DNA from: a virus
IMG/VR virus record: IMGVR_UViG_3300023223_000768
Coordinates: 1 to 35,304 of that record
Reading direction: 5' to 3' (one strand)
DNA: 35,304 bases
Shown here piece after piece: positions 29,898 to 35,304 of this stretch; the stretch's first letter is position 1, and each line of letters opens with the position of its first letter. The position numbers and the translations under genes are program-made. Under the pieces are notes generated by a model. It was not told where the DNA came from and did no database searches. It saw only the letters and a program-made list of their open reading frames with translations.

Positions 29898-31115
29898 ATG
29901 CCAGGTACAACATCTGTAACTACAGAAACAACTAATCCGATTGAAACAGCACAAATAATGGAACCCATTAAAATGGCAGGGGGTGAGTCTGCTATCTCAT
30001 TTGATGATCTTGAAGCCGTTGAAAATCATGCAGTACGGCAAAGAGTCCATGAACTAAAAGAAGAAAAGACCGCACAAGATCAATTCAAAGAAGAAGAAGC
30101 GCAAACTACTGAAACTAAAACAAAAAGCAAGAAAGAGGACGGTGATGGCGAAAAGAAAACCCAAACCACGGACGACAAAACCCAAGCCGACGACAAGCTA
30201 TTAGAAGATGCTGTTGCAAAACAAAAGGATGTAGCTAAACTAATTAAATTAAAGAGCGGTGATTCCGACGTTGAGTTGCAGGAAAATACTCTGGTTCCCG
30301 TTAAGATCAATGGGAAAATTGAGCAAGTTCAGATCAAAGAAATGCTCAAGAGTTATTCTGGCCAAACTCACTTAGATCGGCAAGTGACTGTTCTGCGTCA
30401 AGAACAAAAGAAGTTGCAGACAGAAAGACATTCGCTGCAACACATGGTTGACACGTCTTATAACTTGCTCGTTAAAGACCATGATCTTCGCGGTTTCTGC
30501 GATTATGTCGCTGGCGCTATGGGGACCGATGGAGAGACAATTTATAAAGACATGGTCTCCAAGTTCAGAGATGACGCGAAAGCATTTCTTGAACTTCCAG
30601 AAGATGAAAGAAAATTAAGAGATGCAAAAGAAGATGGCGAATACTGGCGTCGCAAACAAGAGCGTAACTTGGCAGATACCAAGACTCAGAAAGAACAAAC
30701 AGAGATGTTTGATCGGACTGAGAAAATTATGCAAGAGTTTGAAATAGACAAACCGGAATTCGTAAAAGTTTATGATGAGATATTAAAGTCAGGTAAGATA
30801 AAAGAAGAAGAAATCACACCTGAGTTAGTTGGCGATGTTTACAACATTCAAAAACAAACACAGCGGGTTGTTGATGTCCTTAAAAAAGTATCTCCTGATT
30901 TAGCCGACCAAGACAAAACTGTACTTGCTCTAAGAGAAGTCGTCGTTAGAGAAAAACTAAATAACGAAGACTTAGAGATATTAGCTACAGAAGTCTATGG
31001 AAATTCGGCAGAAAAAAAACTAGGACAAAAAATTAAAGAATCTGATGTCAAGGTTGAGTCAACGACAACGGCGGCTAACCCAGATAAAGACCCATTAACA
31101 TGGGATGACATTTGA
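29898..31115 (+). CDS. scaffolding protein, 405 aa
   Basis: AAGGAGG precedes the ATG. The protein is acidic, Lys/Glu/Gln/Thr-rich and mostly coiled coil or disordered (residues 1-110 especially). A central segment has 'LVPVKINGKIEQVQIKEMLKSYSG', a pattern often seen in phage scaffolds and capsid assembly proteins. The C-terminal helices are highly charged. It lies between portal and major capsid genes, where scaffolds are found. No protease motif is visible. Confidence 0.8.
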   Translation: MPGTTSVTTETTNPIETAQIMEPIKMAGGESAISFDDLEAVENHAVRQRVHELKEEKTAQDQFKEEEAQTTETKTKSKKEDGDGEKKTQTTDDKTQADDKLLEDAVAKQKDVAKLIKLKSGDSDVELQENTLVPVKINGKIEQVQIKEMLKSYSGQTHLDRQVTVLRQEQKKLQTERHSLQHMVDTSYNLLVKDHDLRGFCDYVAGAMGTDGETIYKDMVSKFRDDAKAFLELPEDERKLRDAKEDGEYWRRKQERNLADTKTQKEQTEMFDRTEKIMQEFEIDKPEFVKVYDEILKSGKIKEEEITPELVGDVYNIQKQTQRVVDVLKKVSPDLADQDKTVLALREVVVREKLNNEDLEILATEVYGNSAEKKLGQKIKESDVKVESTTTAANPDKDPLTWDDI

Positions 31116-31134
31116 TTAAACAAAGGAGATAGAA

Positions 31135-32349
31135 ATGGCTGAATTTAGTTTAACCAATGTCTCAAACTTGTTTAAAACCAAGTTTGGGAAATTGAGTGAC
31201 AACACTTATAACTCTGCGAATGTGTTGCTTGCGAGGGTAAAGAAATCCTTTACTTTCACAGGTAAAAGAATGGAATTCCCCGTACCTCTCAGTTTTGCTG
31301 GAGGCGTAGGTTCAGGGAGTATTCCAACTGCGAACTTCCAAAACGTTGAAGATGTCGTATTGACAGCTAAGAGAGTCTATGCACGCGTTCAGATTGAACG
31401 TGAAGCTATCAAAGCTGCAAGTAACGATGAGGGTGCGTTTGTTAGAATGACAAAACACACGGTCCAACGTGGTGTGGAATCTTGGATGCGGAACATGTCT
31501 AGAATCCTTTTTGGTGAGGGAGATGGTTCATTAGCAACAGGAGACAATAGCACAAACGTGAGTGGAGCAGGAACATCTGGAGACCCATTTATTGTCGTTT
31601 TGGCAACAGACCAAAAAGACGCAAACGTTGAAGAACGGGATTTCTGGAACTTTGAATCAGAAACAACCAACCTTGAAGTAACCGAATACGATGAAGTCAC
31701 TAACACCGTTAAGTTAGTGGGGACATCTGCTGGGTTGAGTTCAAAGTCTGGTGGTTCTCCTGTTACGGGTGCTGAACAGTTTTTCATGCAAGGGTCAAGT
31801 GGAAATGACCCCGAGGGACTGAAGAGTGCTCTTGACGCTAGTTCAGGTACTCTTTATACGGTTCCGGTTCAAAGACGTTGGCAAGCCACACAAAAAGCTG
31901 CGGGTGGATCTGGGATTACTCCCGATCTTCTCAATGAGGTAATGCTGGAGGTTGAAAGAAAATCGGGTAAGGTTCCAAACCTTATTTTGATGAGTTTTAT
32001 TCAACTTCGTAAAATTCTGAACTTACTAGAAGATCAGAAACAATACATCGTTGAACCACGCTCTGCTGAACTTAAAGGAAAAATCTCCTTTAAAGGTGTG
32101 GAATTTATGTCCACCGCCGGCCCGATTCCAATGTTCGCGGAGCGTTTTGTTGAAGATGACCGCGTGTACCTTCTCAATGATAATTGGATTGAGATATTTC
32201 ATCGACCCGATTTCGGTTGGTTTGATGATGACGGCACTGTCTTTTTGAGACTGGCTGATACCGATTCATTTGAGGCGCGTTACGGCGGGTACTTGGAGAT
32301 GTTTGTTACTCCAACCTTCCAAGGCGTGATCACAGGTCTATCGACTTAA
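31135..32349 (+). CDS. major capsid protein, 404 aa
   Basis: AAAGGAG precedes the ATG, the strongest site in the region. The layout fits an HK97-fold coat protein: an N-arm, the 'FTGKRMEFPVPLSFAGGVGSG' (in parts) E-loop-like part, 'RVYARVQIEREAIKAASND' spine helix region, and the C-terminal 'PNLILMSFIQLRKIL' and 'GVEFMSTAGPIPMFAERFV' A-domain. An insertion of about 90 residues near 120-210 is Gly/Ser/Thr-rich. It is followed by a strong terminator, as expected for the most abundant protein. Confidence 0.88.
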   Translation: MAEFSLTNVSNLFKTKFGKLSDNTYNSANVLLARVKKSFTFTGKRMEFPVPLSFAGGVGSGSIPTANFQNVEDVVLTAKRVYARVQIEREAIKAASNDEGAFVRMTKHTVQRGVESWMRNMSRILFGEGDGSLATGDNSTNVSGAGTSGDPFIVVLATDQKDANVEERDFWNFESETTNLEVTEYDEVTNTVKLVGTSAGLSSKSGGSPVTGAEQFFMQGSSGNDPEGLKSALDASSGTLYTVPVQRRWQATQKAAGGSGITPDLLNEVMLEVERKSGKVPNLILMSFIQLRKILNLLEDQKQYIVEPRSAELKGKISFKGVEFMSTAGPIPMFAERFVEDDRVYLLNDNWIEIFHRPDFGWFDDDGTVFLRLADTDSFEARYGGYLEMFVTPTFQGVITGLST

Positions 32350-32370
32350 AAAGTCTGTTTACGGAAATAG

Positions 32371-32404
32371 CCAAGGCTATGGATATATCCATAGCCTTGG
32401 TTTT
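32371..32404 (+). terminator. strong palindromic terminator after the capsid gene
   Basis: A perfect 30-bp palindrome (32371-32400) forms a stem of at least 12 bp with an ATATAT centre, followed by TTTT. Because it is symmetrical, it could act in both directions. It probably sets capsid mRNA apart from the lower-abundance genes downstream. Confidence 0.85.
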
Positions 32405-32408
32405 AACC

Positions 32409-32423
32409 ACGCACCTAGTGCGT
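32409..32423 (+). other. small hairpin before the post-capsid gene
   Basis: ACGCAC and GTGCGT form a perfect 6-bp stem with a CTA loop, ending a few bases before the AGAGGAG site of the next gene. It could stabilise the 5' end of read-through or processed RNA. No promoter hexamers are clear between it and the terminator. Confidence 0.45.
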
Positions 32424-32440
32424 AACTAGAGGAGAATGAA

Positions 32441-32800
32441 ATGGCAGATGGAAGAGGAACGCGGGGATTCTCGCGTAGTGTTAGAGGCAGGCAACGATTA
32501 GCACATCTTATTGCAATAAAATTTGATGGCACTGGAACAGCGGCATTTGTTGAAGGCGGAAACGAAATGACATTTGTTGATAATGGAACAGGTGATTATT
32601 CATTTACCTTTAATCAGGCATTTGAAAGAATCCCCTTGATATTGGCATTATCCAAAACTGCTGATTCCATATTGATTAGTGCCAATGAAGCCAAGACCGG
32701 ATTTGATATTCTTGGTTTTGATGCTACAGATGGCACAACGGCTAAAGATGTTGAGTTTGACATTTTAGTTTGGGGTTGGGATGATCCGAGTGTGGTGTAA
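32441..32800 (+). CDS. hypothetical virion protein, 119 aa
   Basis: AGAGGAG precedes the ATG. A basic start (GRGTRGFSRSVRGRQRLAH) is followed by a beta-sandwich-like domain with 'IAIKFDGTGTAAFVEGG', 'YSFTFNQAFERIPLIL' and 'DVEFDILVWGWDD'. This resembles small outer capsid or fibre-base proteins. Position right after the capsid gene supports capsid decoration. Family not recognised. Confidence 0.75.
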   Translation: MADGRGTRGFSRSVRGRQRLAHLIAIKFDGTGTAAFVEGGNEMTFVDNGTGDYSFTFNQAFERIPLILALSKTADSILISANEAKTGFDILGFDATDGTTAKDVEFDILVWGWDDPSVV

Positions 32801-32803
32801 AAC

Positions 32804-33142
32804 ATGGCTAGCGTTGCATTAATTCAATTATTCGATGCCACGGCTATAACGTCAACGACTACGGCCTCTAGTAAAACGCTAGAGGCCACACAAGTTGATT
32901 TTATAGCTTGGCTAGATATAAGCGTAAACGACGGAGCAACTACGGTCGATGTTGATATTGAACACTCAGCAGATAATTCCAGTTTTGTTGTCGCTGCAAG
33001 CTTTACACAGGTTGTAAATTCAACAGGTCAAGAAGCGATTAACATTTCAAAATTATTACCTTACGCAAGGGCAAAGATAACATTAGCTGGGACGCCTAGT
33101 GCTACCGTTAAAGTTTCGCTTTATTTTGATAAGCGGAAATAA
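32804..33142 (+). CDS. hypothetical virion protein, 112 aa
   Basis: It starts 3 bases after the previous stop with no clear ribosome site, so reinitiation is likely. The sequence is Thr/Ser/Ala/Val-rich with 'VDVDIEHSADNSSFVVAASF' and 'LLPYARAKITLAGTPSATVKVSLYF' (in parts), like the 'LPYARAKVT...' pattern of many phage beta-sandwich structural proteins. It overlaps the next gene by TAATG. Confidence 0.78.
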   Translation: MASVALIQLFDATAITSTTTASSKTLEATQVDFIAWLDISVNDGATTVDVDIEHSADNSSFVVAASFTQVVNSTGQEAINISKLLPYARAKITLAGTPSATVKVSLYFDKRK

Positions 33143-33567
33143 TGGCAAGAATAGATGGTTATTTAACCAAAAAATCCCCCCCCGCAGATGCGGATCTTAT
33201 AACGTCAACAGACATAACGGGAGACAAGCGTGCTCTTGATGTTGCCGTCAAAGAAGGTGAATTTACCCAGCAGGGATTAGACACAGGTAAAGTCACAACA
33301 TTGACGGTGACGACAACTGCCACCTTATTGCCAGCAACAGCCGCAACCAACCGAAACGCCATTGCCATTCAAAACTTTACTGGAGCGACTTTATTTATCG
33401 GATTTAATTCGTCAGTCACAGCGGATCGAATAGCAGGAACTACCTCAGGATATGAGTTAGCAGATGGTGGTGAGGCTCGCTTTGATGTAACTGATACAGC
33501 TACTATTTTCGGAATATTAGCTGCTGGGTCTGGTGTAATAAAAGTGGTGGAGTTAATTAGTGGCTAA
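33142..33567 (+). CDS. beta-rich virion protein, 141 aa
   Basis: It starts by TAATG overlap. The C-terminal 75 residues read 'NAIAIQNFTGATLFIGFNSSVT', 'GTTSGYELADGGEARFDV' and 'IFGILAAGSGVIKVVEL', a compact beta domain that also closes the protein at 33935-34801 and, more loosely, that at 837-1157. These domains may be repeated decoration or fibre modules. No other motif is visible. Confidence 0.78.
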   Translation: MARIDGYLTKKSPPADADLITSTDITGDKRALDVAVKEGEFTQQGLDTGKVTTLTVTTTATLLPATAATNRNAIAIQNFTGATLFIGFNSSVTADRIAGTTSGYELADGGEARFDVTDTATIFGILAAGSGVIKVVELISG

Positions 33568-33910
33568 CTGGTCAAGTTCTACTATATCCGGTGGTATTAC
33601 AGCCACATTGTCTGGCTCTACTACGGTTGATACTTCAATATTAACAGCACCAGGAGTTGCATTTGTTGAATTCGATACGGGTGTATTGCCAAGCAATTTA
33701 AAGCAGATTATTATTAGGGTCAGAAATATAAAAGGTGCGACACTGAGGATAGCATACGTTACTGGGGAGGTGGCTTCTTCAAGTGGTGATTTTATTACTG
33801 TCTGTCGTGGGGAAGTATATGCGAGACAGTTTTTAAGCTTCACGGGAAAAACGATCTTTATAGGATCTTCAGTGCCTAACATAACGGTTGAAGTTGAGAA
33901 ATTTAGCTAA
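33560..33910 (+). CDS. hypothetical virion protein, 116 aa
   Basis: GTG at 33560 lies 8 bases after GGTGGAG and overlaps the previous gene by 8 bases. The protein is wholly beta-type, with 'LKQIIIRVRNIKGATLRIAYV', 'SGDFITVCRGEVYARQFLSF' and a final 'NITVEVEKFS'. It belongs to the same run of small structural genes. Family not recognised. Confidence 0.75.
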   Translation: MANWSSSTISGGITATLSGSTTVDTSILTAPGVAFVEFDTGVLPSNLKQIIIRVRNIKGATLRIAYVTGEVASSSGDFITVCRGEVYARQFLSFTGKTIFIGSSVPNITVEVEKFS

Positions 33911-33934
33911 CAATAGTCATAGGAGGACGTAATC

Positions 33935-34801
33935 ATGTCAGGTTGGAAATCAAAACTTATATTCGATCCTACGGATGCGACAAGCATCAGTGAATCGGAT
34001 CAGGTAGGCGCACATATTACGGATGGAACCGATAATCTGGATATTAATACAGATGGTTCTTTAAATGCTCAGATCACTGATGGCACAGATACTTTAGCCA
34101 TTAATGGAGACGGGTCTATTAATGCCGTAGTAACTGCAACGGATCTTGATATCAGAGATCTTATTAACACTCAGGATTCTATTGCCGTAGGTGATGAGAC
34201 AAGCATTGTTGATATGGCCACAATGGATAGTGCCTTTGGTCTCACCTCCGTGGGTTTTCCGATCATGGGTGTTCGCCAAGATGCAGGAGGTTCTCCTGTA
34301 TCGGCTACGGGTGACTCACATCCTCTTGTCTTCAACGATGATGGTGAGCTTAAGGTGGCAGCCGATCTAACTTCTTCTATTGCAGATGATGCTGCTGATA
34401 GCGGTAACCCAATTAAAATCGGTGGTCGTGGAGTAAGCGGAGCATTGACCGCACTTTCTGCAACCAATGACCGTTATGACTTGCTTGGTGATCTTTACCG
34501 AAGAACTTGGATTAATGACTCTCCTAATATCGGCAGTCTTTTGTCTGATGAAACAGTCGGGACTACGTCAGCAGAATTAGTATCGTCTGCACTTGGTGGA
34601 AGACGAACAATCATGCTAGAGAACGCTTCAGCTAGGACAGTATATCTCGGTAATGCGGGCACTATCACGACATCGGGTGCTACCAGAGGATGGACCTTGC
34701 ACAAAGGTGAGAAGATTGAAATGAAATGGGGCGAGGATTTACCGATCTTTGCAATTGGGCCAGCCGTCTCACTTCAATTAAAAGTATGGGAGATTGCATA
34801 A
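33935..34801 (+). CDS. repeat-bearing virion structural protein, 288 aa
   Basis: AGGAGG precedes the ATG. The N-terminal part carries two copies of a short repeat: 'HITDGTDNLDINTDGSLNA' and 'QITDGTDTLAINGDGSINA', a form common in phage structural proteins. The C-terminal 70 residues (RRTIMLENASARTVYLGNAG, GWTLHKGEKIEM, SLQLKVWEIA) form the same type of beta domain as at 33142-33567. Probably a fibre or head-decoration protein built from repeats plus a cap domain. Confidence 0.78.
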   Translation: MSGWKSKLIFDPTDATSISESDQVGAHITDGTDNLDINTDGSLNAQITDGTDTLAINGDGSINAVVTATDLDIRDLINTQDSIAVGDETSIVDMATMDSAFGLTSVGFPIMGVRQDAGGSPVSATGDSHPLVFNDDGELKVAADLTSSIADDAADSGNPIKIGGRGVSGALTALSATNDRYDLLGDLYRRTWINDSPNIGSLLSDETVGTTSAELVSSALGGRRTIMLENASARTVYLGNAGTITTSGATRGWTLHKGEKIEMKWGEDLPIFAIGPAVSLQLKVWEIA

Positions 34802-34813
34802 CATAATCATTAG

Positions 34814-34836
34814 CGGGAGGTCTTTATGGCCTCCCG
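34814..34836 (+). terminator. hairpin, possible weak terminator
   Basis: CGGGAGG and CCTCCCG form a perfect 7-bp stem with a 9-base loop in the 53-bp gap between genes. The following TTATTAC is poor in T, so termination may be partial. Note that the left arm contains a GGGAGG ribosome-like sequence, which the stem would hide. Confidence 0.5.
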
Positions 34837-34854
34837 TTATTACATAGGAACAAC

Positions 34855-35070
34855 ATGAGAAACTGGACAGACAGAGATAAGAAATATCACGCGGCGATAG
34901 AAGCCTGCTTAAAGAAGTTTGAGGGAAAGTTAGTAGGAGAAGAACACTTGGCATTTGCTGCTGCATGGATATGGTTTAGAGAGATACCAACAAAGTTTGA
35001 TCCACCACCACCAATGCAACCTAAATTAATCTCAACACCGAAAAAGCCGCCAGGAAAGAAGAAGAGTTAA
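34855..35070 (+). CDS. hypothetical protein, 71 aa
   Basis: TAGGA precedes the ATG. The first 50 residues are helical (RDKKYHAAIEACLKKFEG; HLAFAAAWIWFREIP); the last 20 are Pro/Lys-rich (PPPPMQPKLISTPKKPPGKKK in parts) and disordered. It overlaps the next gene by TAATG. No family is recognised; a non-structural role is possible since it differs in composition from the genes around it. Confidence 0.72.
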   Translation: MRNWTDRDKKYHAAIEACLKKFEGKLVGEEHLAFAAAWIWFREIPTKFDPPPPMQPKLISTPKKPPGKKKS

Positions 35071-35304
35071 TGCCTTTTAGTGACAGCAATGCAACAACAG
35101 ACTCAACAGATCAGACGATAGTAACTGTAGGAAACGAGGGTGGGGATCTTGTTACAGTTACAAACAATAGATTTGATGTGAATTCCGTGACAATCGGGGG
35201 AACACCTGGAGCAATCCCTTCTGTTGATAACGCTCTTAGATATAGAGATATGAATGTTGCAAATGGAGGAATAGCGAGAGATGCCGCCGTATCAACTACT
35301 TTTA
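35070..35304 (+). CDS. virion structural protein, 5' part of the gene crossing the join
   Basis: ATG at 35070 overlaps the upstream stop (TAATG). The first residues are 'MPFSDSNATTDSTDQTIVTV', and the frame then matches the start of the window, giving a complete 190-residue protein ending at 482. See the entry at 1-482 for the description. An annotation made from the linear sequence alone would miss this true start and call a GTG at 18. Confidence 0.88.
   Translation, partial: MPFSDSNATTDSTDQTIVTVGNEGGDLVTVTNNRFDVNSVTIGGTPGAIPSVDNALRYRDMNVANGGIARDAAVSTTF
35161..35304. repeat. terminal overlap, right copy (circular join)
   Basis: Identical to bases 1-144. The overlap lies inside a coding region, which continues in frame. 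Confidence 0.95.

Noticed and set aside
1-35304. tRNA genes, integrase, CI-type repressor, reverse transcriptase or diversity-generating element
   Set aside because: None could be recognised by eye on either strand. tRNAscan and profile searches would be needed to exclude divergent forms.

Overview
The window is a complete, circularly closed phage genome in linear form. Its last 144 bases (35161-35304) repeat its first 144, so the unit is 35,160 bp, and one gene runs unbroken across the join (35070 through to 482). The DNA is AT-rich, and most genes have strong AGGAG-type ribosome binding sites and short ATGA or TAATG overlaps. Two or more lipoprotein signal peptides and a probable spanin pair point to a Gram-negative host. 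The virion genes follow a T7-like podovirus order: terminase, portal, scaffold, capsid, fibre-like proteins, tail tubes, GNAT-like protein, internal virion proteins, lysis. I see no RNA polymerase, DNA polymerase, primase, integrase, CI-like repressor or tRNA. The phage therefore seems to rely on host replication and transcription, with its own SSB, Rad52-family annealing protein, adenine methyltransferase and VRR-NUC nuclease. The host genus cannot be read from the sequence.

Rightward block (24928 through the join to 14903). It starts with two small genes, then small and large terminase, three small genes (two of them membrane proteins), portal, scaffold and major capsid protein. A strong palindromic terminator follows the capsid gene. 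Next is a long run of beta-rich, Thr/Asp/Gly-rich structural proteins, probably decoration, tail-fibre and receptor-binding parts, including a C1q-like domain protein. Then come tail tube A-like and B (nozzle) proteins, a GNAT-like protein in the position of T7 gp13, and three internal/ejection-type proteins with glycine-zipper segments. The lysis cassette (NlpC/P60 endolysin, candidate holin, candidate spanins) and the VRR-NUC nuclease end the block.

Leftward block (24501 down to 14866). This is the probable early region of about 25 small genes. It encodes a secreted lipoprotein, a ribbon-helix-helix-like protein, two tandem coiled-coil paralogues, SSB, zinc-binding proteins, a DUF551 protein, an adenine methyltransferase, a phage ABA-sandwich protein, a DUF6948-like protein coupled to a Gly-Tyr-rich repeat peptide, an unknown 269-residue protein, Rad52-like SSAP and a DUF4177-like protein. 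Several genes shorter than 60 codons, mostly single-membrane-span or charged peptides, sit in the gaps with good start signals.

The two blocks diverge from a 426-bp control region (24502-24927) rich in inverted and direct repeats, and converge with a 38-bp gene overlap at 14866-14903. The least explained parts are a structured, promoter-bearing stretch at 22929-23443 and the hexanucleotide Gly-Tyr repeat at 18311-18458.
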